DNA from: Verrucomicrobiia bacterium
GTDB taxonomy: Bacteria; Verrucomicrobiota; Verrucomicrobiia; Verrucomicrobiales; DEV007
Length of the DNA stretch: 64,000 nucleotides
Direction: 5' to 3'
Assembly (NCBI GenBank): GCA_030427505.1
Contig: JAUICH010000001.1
Span: 434,001 to 498,000 of the forward strand
Shown: positions 27,820-36,094 of the stretch, in pieces
Numbering within the stretch: the first letter of the stretch is position 1
How the letters are laid out: the number at the start of each line of letters is the position of its first letter
The notes under the pieces: generated by a model
Seen by the model: only the letters and a program-made list of their open reading frames with translations
The model's database searches: none
Told to the model about the DNA's origin: nothing
Translations under genes and position numbers: made by a program

Positions 27820-28751
27820 CACGGGACGGTTCGCCTCCGTCCGGTCCCGCCGCTGAGGTGAGGCCGGCCGCGAGTGAGACGGGCCCCGTGCGCTACTCCA
27901 CCGCCCAGCGCTACCTGGCGCTGGCGATGGGGGTAGTGTGTCATGGGGCGTTTGCCGCCGGCGTGCTGGCCATGGCCACCGGCCTGTACACTGGGCTTCA
28001 CGCGGGACATGGGACTCTGACGGGACCCCTCCGCTGGTTGGGGAACGGACTGCTCCTGGGCGGGTTCGCCGTTTCCCATTCGGTTTTCCTGTCTCAGAAA
28101 GGCCGGCGGTGGCTGGCCCGGACGGTTCCGCTGGGCATTGGGCGAGAGGTGGGTACCACCACCTTTGCCACTCTGTCGTCCCTGCAACTCCTGGCTGCTT
28201 TCTGGTGGTGGAGCCCTGGGCAGGGGCCGGTTTATCAGCCCGGGGTTATCCTGGGAGGTACCGCCACCGGGCTCTATGCCGCCTCCTGGTTGTTCCTGTT
28301 CCTGGCGATGAAAGACGCCGGCCTGGGCATTCAGATGGGCTACCTGGGGTGGTACGCGGTGTGGAAAAACCGCCGGCCCGACTACGGTACCATGCCGGAG
28401 CGCGGCACCTTCCGGCACACCCGTCAGCCCATCTACCTGGCCTTTACGCTGATCCTCTGGACAGGGCCGGTGTGGACGGTGGATCACGCCTTCGCGGCAG
28501 GTCTCTGGACTCTGTATTGTGTATTTGGGCCGCGCCTCAAAGAGCGGCGAAACCAGTCCCGGTATGGACCGGCATTCGAGCGCTATCGGGAGGCGGTGCC
28601 TTACTTTCTACCATCGCTTAGGCGGCTAGGTAGCGAAAAGGGGCTGACCGACGTCACGCCTCGGGCTGTTCCGTTGCTCCCAGAGGAGCGACCTGGCGCA
28701 ACTTCCGGGACTCCAAGGCCGCGTAAATGTCCGGCAGATCGAAGGACTTGA
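27816..28751 (+). CDS. Integral-membrane methyltransferase (PEMT/ICMT/NnrU-like)
   Basis: 311 residues. A polar N-terminal segment (about 30 residues) is followed by six or so hydrophobic segments. The C-terminal block RHTRQPIYLAFTLILW, then LKERRNQSRYGPAFERYREA, matches the methyltransferase motif of phospholipid methyltransferases, isoprenylcysteine carboxyl methyltransferases and MddA (RHPxYxG...E...YGxxYxxY). S-adenosylmethionine-dependent methylation of a small thiol, lipid or isoprenoid is therefore likely. The start overlaps the YceI stop. The last 40 or so residues are low-complexity and lie in DNA shared, on the other strand, with the 3' end of the esterase gene. The true functional end may be near VPYFLPSLRR. 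Confidence 0.8.
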   Translation: MTRDGSPPSGPAAEVRPAASETGPVRYSTAQRYLALAMGVVCHGAFAAGVLAMATGLYTGLHAGHGTLTGPLRWLGNGLLLGGFAVSHSVFLSQKGRRWLARTVPLGIGREVGTTTFATLSSLQLLAAFWWWSPGQGPVYQPGVILGGTATGLYAASWLFLFLAMKDAGLGIQMGYLGWYAVWKNRRPDYGTMPERGTFRHTRQPIYLAFTLILWTGPVWTVDHAFAAGLWTLYCVFGPRLKERRNQSRYGPAFERYREAVPYFLPSLRRLGSEKGLTDVTPRAVPLLPEERPGATSGTPRPRKCPADRRT

Positions 28752-30774
28752 GTACCCCCGGCAGGAAGGTGGAAAGCGGCCAGGTATAAGTGGGCGTGGT
28801 GGCCACCTCGTGGTAGCTGGTCAGGGACTGCTTCAGGGTTGCTTGCTTGACGTTTTTGCTAAGCAAAGAAGCGAATGCCGCGGGCAGAGCCCCCCAGCCC
28901 CGGCCGGCCAGGTGGATTTCGTCATAGCCATTGGAGGCGAGCCATTCGACGACCCGAAGCACGTCATGCGTCTTACCACCCAGGTAAGGGCGGTTCAGCA
29001 TGAAGGAATAGGACGTATAGAAGTAGTCTGAGCCATAGTAAGACCAGGGGGCGGACTGCGTGGTGCCAGGGGTGGATTCCCCGACGCCGCGCGGGTCACA
29101 GGCAAAGACGGTCGTGCCCTCCGGCTCTGCTGCAATAAGTTCCCGGACCAGCGGTTCGTTGCGGAGATCCAGGTCGGACGACTGGTGCGGAATGTAGAGC
29201 AGGGCGCGGGTGCCGGGTTTTACCTGTGGAGGACGGCCATACCAGCGTTCTCCCGTGAGCATGGTCACCAGGGCCAGAATGCCGGGCTCCGTCTCCACGG
29301 CGTAGTTGATGTGATATTCGGAAGGATACCCCGGGGACTTTCCGGAGAAGCGCAGGATGCGGGCGCGGGGAGCGTCTTTCACTTCGGGAAGGTGAAGCAC
29401 GTCCCGCACGGCGGTTTCCAGAACTTCGCCCTTCAGGGCAGTTCGCTGCTTGGCGAGCGTCTTCGCTTTTGCCGCGGTGAAGCTGTGGATGGGGCGGGAT
29501 TTTAGCCCGGCGATTTGGCCTTCCGGCGTGCAGTAAAGATCCGCGTCCGCTTCCATGGTGAGTTCCGGTTCCTTCGTGGCGTCCGAGACTTTGGTCACCT
29601 GGTTGAACCAGCGATACATGGACTCGCGGTTTTCGATGGAATAGCCGTGGGTCGCGGGACCGGCGGCGAGTTGGATATTTTCCTCCGCGCCCAGTAACCG
29701 GTAGAGGTGCTTGAGCCGCTCGAAGGTTTCTTCCGAACCCCGCACGTCGAAGTAGTCGTTCTGCTGCGGCAGGATGATGACCGGTTTGGGCGCCATGGTC
29801 GCCAGGTAGTCATCGTGGTCCAGGTTCATCGCCAGGGAGCGTGGCGGGCATTGTTCCACGTCCTGGGGAAGTTCGTTTTCCATGTTGTGCCGCCAGGTGG
29901 TCACAAAGCAACTGGCTGCCGCCATGGTCCAGCGCGGCTCCACGCCGCAGAGCCAGGTGGTCATGGTGCCGCCGCCGGAGTTTCCGGTCACGCCGACGTG
30001 TTTGGGGTCCACCTCTTTCCGGGTCAGCAGGTAGTCCAAGGCGCGGATGCCGTCCCAGGCCCGCCAAGTGCCGAAGAACTCGCCCACGAGATACTGATGA
30101 TTTCCCGCCTGATTGTGCTCCCGTGTGCCGGTGCCCATGGTGGGCTGTAGTTTGTCGTCCGTGAATTGCAGCCGTTCTCCCTGTCCGATGGGGTCGTAAA
30201 TCAGCACGACGTAACCCTGCCGGGCCAGGCCCTGGGAAAAGGACTGGTAGGTCTCCGCCGCCTTACCGTTCGTGGAGTGGCCGCAGGTTCCCACCACGCC
30301 GGGCAAGGGAAATTTCCGGTTCTTCGGAATGTAGAGGTTTGCCGTAACCAGAAAGTTGGGGCGGCTTTCAAAAATGACCTTCTCTACCGTGTAAACGTCC
30401 CGGTCCAGAGTGCCGGTGACGCGGGCGTTCAGCGGCGTTTTCGTTTTGGGAAAGGGGGCGAAGCTGCGCCGAATGCGTTCTTGGACGGCCTTCACGTAGG
30501 CCTCCGCGTCCGCCTTGGTCTTCAACTCCGCTTTTTTCGCCAGCCCACGGCGCTCGGCGCGGGTGACCTGGGTAACGTAATATTCGTGCACCATCCGGGG
30601 AAACCGGTTGGGGTAGGCGCCGGGACCATCGCCTTCCGCCGCCAGGGCGCTCACACCGGCGATCCAGTCCAGGGAAGAGAAGGCGCCAGCCGTGGCGGCC
30701 AGACCGCAAAGGGCTTGGCGGCGGCTCACAAAGGTGGATGCAGTGGGGGAGAGAGAGGAATCGGGGGTTTCCAT
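28654..30774 (-). CDS. Two-domain acetyl-xylan-esterase-like alpha/beta-hydrolase, Tat-type signal
   Basis: 706 residues. The N-terminus has SRRQALCGLAATAGAF, consistent with a Tat signal. The first hydrolase domain (about residues 55-420) shows GVVGTCGHSTNGK, VLIYDPIGQGER and the nucleophile Ser266 in VTGNSGGGTMT. The His in THGYSIENR is a good partner. This is the arrangement of secreted acetyl-xylan-esterase-type hydrolases of Verrucomicrobiota and Planctomycetes. The second half (about 430-690) repeats the fold with VFACDPRGVGEST, but its expected nucleophile elbow reads LAGRGWGALP, lacking Ser, so it is probably non-catalytic. It overlaps the convergent methyltransferase gene by 98 bases at the 3' end. 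Confidence 0.86.
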   Translation of the reverse strand: METPDSSLSPTASTFVSRRQALCGLAATAGAFSSLDWIAGVSALAAEGDGPGAYPNRFPRMVHEYYVTQVTRAERRGLAKKAELKTKADAEAYVKAVQERIRRSFAPFPKTKTPLNARVTGTLDRDVYTVEKVIFESRPNFLVTANLYIPKNRKFPLPGVVGTCGHSTNGKAAETYQSFSQGLARQGYVVLIYDPIGQGERLQFTDDKLQPTMGTGTREHNQAGNHQYLVGEFFGTWRAWDGIRALDYLLTRKEVDPKHVGVTGNSGGGTMTTWLCGVEPRWTMAAASCFVTTWRHNMENELPQDVEQCPPRSLAMNLDHDDYLATMAPKPVIILPQQNDYFDVRGSEETFERLKHLYRLLGAEENIQLAAGPATHGYSIENRESMYRWFNQVTKVSDATKEPELTMEADADLYCTPEGQIAGLKSRPIHSFTAAKAKTLAKQRTALKGEVLETAVRDVLHLPEVKDAPRARILRFSGKSPGYPSEYHINYAVETEPGILALVTMLTGERWYGRPPQVKPGTRALLYIPHQSSDLDLRNEPLVRELIAAEPEGTTVFACDPRGVGESTPGTTQSAPWSYYGSDYFYTSYSFMLNRPYLGGKTHDVLRVVEWLASNGYDEIHLAGRGWGALPAAFASLLSKNVKQATLKQSLTSYHEVATTPTYTWPLSTFLPGVLKSFDLPDIYAALESRKLRQVAPLGATEQPEA

Positions 30775-30877
30775 CGTGGATGGAAACTAGCGGGTGGACG
30801 AGGAAGGCGTCAATCACGCGAAAGCGGCGTTTTTTCTTTGAACGGTTCCATTTTGCCGCGGGTTCAGTCTCAAGCGG

Positions 30878-31102
30878 TTAGCTTTCCTTCGAGCTGTCAT
30901 CGTTTTCGAACCGGAGGAGATCGCCAGGCTGGCAATCCAGAGCCTGGCAGATGGCCTCCAGGGTCGAAAACTTGATGGCTTTGGCTTTGCCCGTTTTCAG
31001 GATGGAGAGGTTCGGCACGGTAATGCCGACGGCGTCGGCCAGTTCGTTGAGCCGCATTTTCCGCTCCGCGAGGAGCACATCGAGCCGGACGTTGATAGAC
31101 AT
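30878..31102 (-). CDS. XRE-family transcriptional regulator (YozG-like)
   Basis: 74 residues, essentially a single Cro/C1 helix-turn-helix: VLLAERKMRLNELADAVGIT (helix 1-2), VPNLSILKTGKAKAIKFSTL (recognition helix region) and EAICQALDCQPGDLL. This short form is regularly paired with DUF2975 membrane proteins. Here it starts 46 bases after the stop of the DUF2975 gene on the same strand, so they form an operon. The inverted repeat at 31748-31768, upstream of the operon, is a good candidate for its own binding site. It may sense membrane state through its partner, but that is inference. Confidence 0.93.
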   Translation of the reverse strand: MSINVRLDVLLAERKMRLNELADAVGITVPNLSILKTGKAKAIKFSTLEAICQALDCQPGDLLRFENDDSSKES

Positions 31103-31148
31103 GTCTGTTTTCGTGAAGTGGGAGAGAATGGAATGGCCCGGTGCCCGG

Positions 31149-31703
31149 CTAGATCGTCAGCTCTTGTTCGGCCCGCAGTTCGCACGCTTCCTCCAGTATC
31201 CAGCCGATCATCAGGATGATGGCGCCTAACAAAGCCGGGCTGCTTGCCGGGGCAAGGATCGCAATAATTTCGGATGCCCGCAGGTTGCCAATCGCAAAAC
31301 TAAACATGCCAAGCACCAGGGGAATACATCCGGAAAGGAGAAACCAGAACCCCAACCATTTTAGATAGCGGGCGCCGCTGGGGTGAAAGACGCCGTTTGT
31401 TGAGAACGAGCGAAACATGCGTTCGAGGAACCAGATCGCGGCGAACCACCAGGCATGAAGGAAGAGTGCCGCCGGGAAGAAGGCCTGCTGAGGGGTCTGG
31501 GCATCTCCGTCTCCTCCCGTGAAGAGCTTCTGGATTTGCGGAATGGAAACACCGATGGCGGCAAGGATCAGGCCGGCCATCATGATCCAGCAAATGATGC
31601 GGAACACCCGGCTCAGTTTTAGAACTCTGCGCAGCCGAGGGGATTGGAGGCCGGCGTTCGGATCAGAATTTGGGGATTTGGATGAGGTGGACTCAGCGTT
31701 CAT
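31149..31703 (-). CDS. DUF2975 family membrane protein
   Basis: 184 residues from ATG 31703 (an earlier in-frame start at 31742 adds a stretch that covers the promoter). Four hydrophobic segments are evident: VFRIICWIMMAGLILAAIGV, FFPAALFLHAWWFAAIW, LKWLGFWFLLSGCIPLVLGM and ASSPALLGAIILMIGWIL. The block FRSFSTNGVFHPSGARYLKW, then the C-terminal LEEACELRAEQELTI, is characteristic of DUF2975, whose members end with this charged signature (EEARALQEEQDLTV-like). It is first in a two-gene operon with an XRE regulator and probably modulates its activity. The function is otherwise unknown. Confidence 0.88.
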   Translation of the reverse strand: MNAESTSSKSPNSDPNAGLQSPRLRRVLKLSRVFRIICWIMMAGLILAAIGVSIPQIQKLFTGGDGDAQTPQQAFFPAALFLHAWWFAAIWFLERMFRSFSTNGVFHPSGARYLKWLGFWFLLSGCIPLVLGMFSFAIGNLRASEIIAILAPASSPALLGAIILMIGWILEEACELRAEQELTI

Positions 31704-31747
31704 GGTGAAGCCAAGTCTTATCTCGAGTATCACATTTTGCAATAAAA

Positions 31748-31768
31748 AATTATCGTAAAACGATAATT
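31748..31768. promoter_or_regulatory. Inverted repeat operator candidate for the XRE/DUF2975 operon
   Basis: AATTATCGT (31748-31756), a three-base spacer, then ACGATAATT (31760-31768) form a perfect 9-bp inverted repeat. It lies 45 bases upstream of the DUF2975 start and in the divergent region leading to the TM2 gene. Its location and symmetry fit autoregulation by the small XRE protein, and possible co-control of the TM2 gene. Confidence 0.6.
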
Positions 31769-31927
31769 AAATGCCGAAAAACAGTATCGATGGAGCAATG
31801 ATATTATTTTCTGCCTGAGATGCCGGGGCTTCCATTTCACGGTGGAGCTTACTTCTTAGGGTTCCAATCTTGTCAGCCTTTTGTAGTGGCGAGCCCTTTG
31901 GGACGTATGAAAGGATACTTGGCAAAC

Positions 31928-32380
31928 ATGAATACAGAATTGACAGCTCAAACGACTCTTGAAGGAGAGGCTCACACCCCCACCGACACTCATAGCCGGA
32001 CGATCGGCTATCTGTTGTGGATCTTTGGTTTCACCGGTTCCCACCGGTTTTACTTTGGGAAACCCGTCTCTGGAACCATCTGGTTGTTGACCGGCGGTCT
32101 TTTCCTCATCGGATGGATCATCGACTTGTTCCTCATTCCCGGTATGGACCGCAAGGCGGACCGGAAATACGTGGCCGGAGAACTGGATTACTCAGTGGCC
32201 TGGTTGCTTCAAACTTTCCTGGGTATCTTTGGTGTCCACCGCTTTTACATGGGCAAGTGGGGCACCGGCATCCTTTGGTTGCTGACCGGTGGTCTGATCG
32301 GCATTGGATGGATCTACGACTTCTGCACGCTTAATTCGCAGGTCTCCGAGATCAACCAGACGCGTAAGAGCGCGGCCTGA
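31928..32380 (+). CDS. TM2-domain membrane protein (two TM2 units)
   Basis: 150 residues from ATG 31928 (31907 is an alternative, 21 bases upstream). Two TM2 units are present: YLLWIFGFTGSHRFYFGKP followed by WLLTGGLFLIGWIIDLFLIP, and LLQTFLGIFGVHRFYMGKWG followed by WLLTGGLIGIGWIYDFCTL. Each has the G-x-HRFY-x-G-K turn between a hairpin of membrane helices that defines TM2. The duplication in one chain gives four helices. TM2 proteins have no settled function. It diverges from the DUF2975/XRE operon and shares with it the region containing the inverted repeat, so joint regulation is plausible. Confidence 0.88.
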   Translation: MNTELTAQTTLEGEAHTPTDTHSRTIGYLLWIFGFTGSHRFYFGKPVSGTIWLLTGGLFLIGWIIDLFLIPGMDRKADRKYVAGELDYSVAWLLQTFLGIFGVHRFYMGKWGTGILWLLTGGLIGIGWIYDFCTLNSQVSEINQTRKSAA

Positions 32381-32559
32381 CGCCAAAAAACTTAAACGTA
32401 ACGCCGTCCTTGGAACGCAATTGCGAGTCCCGGGGCGGCTACCGTTTGGGCCCGGCTCGGTGAGGCCCGGTATCTTGGCGTATGGTTAGGCAAGATTGGT
32501 GCAGGTTCCGTCAATATGCGCTGGGCATCATGGAGTGGCAGCGTCTATAGTGTCCTCCA

Positions 32560-33024
32560 ATGAGTAAAGAAGGCGAACTTTGGCGGGCCGCCAGCGAGGT
32601 GGCCAAGAGCACGAAGCTGGCAATCATGACCACGGCCGACGCGTCAGGCATGCCGCACGCGGCGTGGATGAACCTTCTCGCGGACAGCGTGATGGAGGAG
32701 GTCATCTGCATTACGGCCCCCAACACGCAAAAGATCGCCAACCTGCGCGCGAACCCCCAGGCGGAGTGGATGATTTCCTCGCCCACCATGGAAACGGTGG
32801 TCTATCTCTCCGGCCCGACGGAAATTCTCAGCGACGACGAGGCCCGGAAATACTGGAACTCCATGCCGGGAAAATCACAGGCTTACTATCGGAGGTATTG
32901 CGACGAGGACGATCCGGATAAATTCTGCATCCTCCGCACGAAGGTGACTCGCGTGGTCTATTGCCGCCCGCCCGGCTACCATAAGACGGTGGTGCATGAG
33001 ATCACGCCGGAGGCGGCTGAGTAG
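32560..33024 (+). CDS. Pyridoxamine 5'-phosphate oxidase-like flavin-binding protein
   Basis: 154 residues, the length of single-domain PNPOx-like split-barrel proteins. KLAIMTTADASGMPHAAWM is the first flavin-contacting strand pair, and TQKIANLRANPQAEWMI and VVYLSGPTEILSDDEARKYW complete the typical general-stress-protein-26 pattern. Such proteins bind FMN, F420 or heme. The exact activity cannot be inferred. The start is ATG. It is monocistronic between a TM2 gene and the pgsA region. Confidence 0.85.
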   Translation: MSKEGELWRAASEVAKSTKLAIMTTADASGMPHAAWMNLLADSVMEEVICITAPNTQKIANLRANPQAEWMISSPTMETVVYLSGPTEILSDDEARKYWNSMPGKSQAYYRRYCDEDDPDKFCILRTKVTRVVYCRPPGYHKTVVHEITPEAAE

Positions 33025-33357
33025 GCGCTAGTGTGGTTTATAATCGCGGTCTTCTTTTCCAATTTCCGCGTTGCTTGATCGGTCGTTGAGCTTGCTGGTG
33101 AATGCGATATCCGGCCTGCCACCGAAAGACGCGCCAAGTAGAGCCAGGCGGCGCGGGCCGAAAGTTATCGCGTCTTGCCTGGGGGAGATCTCCCACAAGC
33201 GCTAACCCTGGTTTTTTCGGCCTAGCGAGCGAACTAGATCCGAAGGCGATAGGGGTAAGACAGGGATCTGTTGAAGAGCTTCTTTCCGGGGGATTGGGAA
33301 GAGCTGGCTATTGAGCATGAGGCGCTCAAGGGCTTGCGCAAAGACAAGTCAGACCAG
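33025..33357. other. Gene-free stretch of about 330 bases with a perfect palindrome
   Basis: No convincing coding frame is seen on either strand: the longest frames have no family resemblance. The only clear structure is GGGAGATCTCCC at 33183-33194, a 12-bp perfect palindrome flanked by C and A. The stretch could hold the 3' region of the PNPOx-like gene, and either a small RNA or decayed sequence. No tRNA-like cloverleaf was recognised. Confidence 0.4.
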
Positions 33358-33939
33358 CTACCAGTCCGTCAGCAGCTTGCGATTCTTCCACAGGTAGCTC
33401 AGGCCAGAGACCACGGTCAGAATGAGAGATACCGCAATGAGGATGCGGCCGAGCACCGCCACGCCAGTGAACCACCAACCGAAGAAAAAGCCCAGCCAGG
33501 AAAAGACGGCTTCGTCAGAGGCCAGGTAGACCAGGAAATAGATGATCGTGATAATCTGCCAGGTCGTTTTGTGTTTCCCCAGACCTTCCGCCGCCAGCAC
33601 GTGTCCATCCGCGGAAGCCACCAGCCGCAGCCCGGTCACCAGAAACTCTCGCGCCAGGATGGCCACCACGACCCAGGCGGGAATGAGGTGCAGCTCCGTC
33701 AGCATGACGAAACCCGCGCACATCATCACCTTATCCGCCAGCGGGTCCATCAGCTTGCCGAAGCTGGTGATCAGGTTGTGCTTCCGCGCCAGGTAGCCGT
33801 CCAGAAAGTCCGTGACCGCCGCCACCACGAAAATGATCAGCGCCAGGCTGTGCGACAGGGGAAACTCCACCGTCAGCACCGCCACGAAAATTACCGTCAG
33901 GACGAGGCGGGCCAGAGTCAGTTGGTTCGGAACATTCAT
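33358..33939 (-). CDS. pgsA: CDP-diacylglycerol-glycerol-3-phosphate 3-phosphatidyltransferase
   Basis: 193 residues. The CDP-alcohol phosphatidyltransferase signature is present as DFLDGYLARKHNLITSFG, then KLMDPLADK, giving D-G-x2-A-R-x8-G-x3-D-x3-D with the metal-binding Asp residues. Five to six membrane helices surround it. The start MNVPNQLTLARL is typical of PgsA. It makes phosphatidylglycerol phosphate from CDP-diacylglycerol and glycerol-3-phosphate at the inner membrane. It is followed on the same strand by nothing closer than the PNPOx-like gene, and preceded at 93 bases by moaE. Confidence 0.95.
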   Translation of the reverse strand: MNVPNQLTLARLVLTVIFVAVLTVEFPLSHSLALIIFVVAAVTDFLDGYLARKHNLITSFGKLMDPLADKVMMCAGFVMLTELHLIPAWVVVAILAREFLVTGLRLVASADGHVLAAEGLGKHKTTWQIITIIYFLVYLASDEAVFSWLGFFFGWWFTGVAVLGRILIAVSLILTVVSGLSYLWKNRKLLTDW

Positions 33940-34032
33940 GCGGCGCGACCATTGTGGAATGGCAATCCGGGAATGTCCAATTTCGCCGTAAAAACTTCTC
34001 GCTGGAAGCCCCGATACCCTGCAAAGAGCCGG

Positions 34033-34431
34033 TTACTCTTCAAATACCGGGTGTTTCCAAATGGGCACCGTTTCCTTGATCCGGCGCAGGTACTCCCGGC
34101 AAAGCTCGAAGCCGTCCGCGCTGTGGGGGGTCTGCACCCGGATGATGATGGAGGCTTCTCCCGTAGCCACAAACCCCAGACGGTGATGCACTTGGGCCCG
34201 GTGCGGCGGGCCTTCGGCCACTAGCGCCTCTCCGATTTCCCGCAGGGTTTTCTCCGCCATGGCGGGGTAGCAGGCGTAGTCGATTCCCCGGATCGGCCGC
34301 CCGTTTTCCAGGCCCCGCACCACGCCGTGAAAACGGATGTCGGCGCCGTGCGCCCCCGACGGCTCAAACGTTTGCTCCACTTCCGGGATGGATTGTAGCG
34401 AAATGGTCGATTTGAAATGACTGCTTGCCAT
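34033..34431 (-). CDS. moaE: Molybdopterin synthase catalytic subunit (MoaE)
   Basis: 132 residues. The blocks GADIRFHGVVRGLENGRPI, YACYPAMAEKTLREIGEAL and AQVHHRLGFVATGEASIIIR, ending with ETVPIWKHPVF, follow MoaE closely. The C-terminal Lys in PIWK and the Arg/Lys around HHRLG are the residues known to contact the pterin and the MoaD thiocarboxylate. It converts cyclic pyranopterin monophosphate to molybdopterin with MoaD. No moaD lies beside it in the window, so the partner must be elsewhere. The presence of MoaE implies molybdoenzymes in the organism. Confidence 0.93.
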   Translation of the reverse strand: MASSHFKSTISLQSIPEVEQTFEPSGAHGADIRFHGVVRGLENGRPIRGIDYACYPAMAEKTLREIGEALVAEGPPHRAQVHHRLGFVATGEASIIIRVQTPHSADGFELCREYLRRIKETVPIWKHPVFEE

Positions 34432-34557
34432 TTACAATTCCTGCATAGCTTTCGTAGGCTTTTCGCGCGGGGAGCCCTCCCTGGTGGGACACTACGGGAG
34501 GCGCGGGTGGAGGCCTGGTCACACTAACTACGCGAAAATACTGACGAGAGCAAAAAG

Positions 34558-35976
<1,419 letters not shown>

Positions 35977-36024
35977 GAAAGAAGAACGAAAGCCAAGAAG
36001 GCGAACTTCGTTCTATTGAAAGGG

Positions 36025-36049
36025 AGCCCCGCAACTGCGGGGCTTTTTT
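36025..36049 (+). terminator. Rho-independent terminator of gnd
   Basis: AGCCCCGC (36025-36032), loop AACT, GCGGGGCT (36037-36044), then a T-run to 36049. The 8-bp GC-rich stem and six consecutive T residues are a textbook intrinsic terminator, 48 bases after the gnd stop. Confidence 0.93.
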
Positions 36050-36094
36050 GTTTGGCCCATGGGATTGATCTTCCCATTAGTTCAAACTTTCCGC

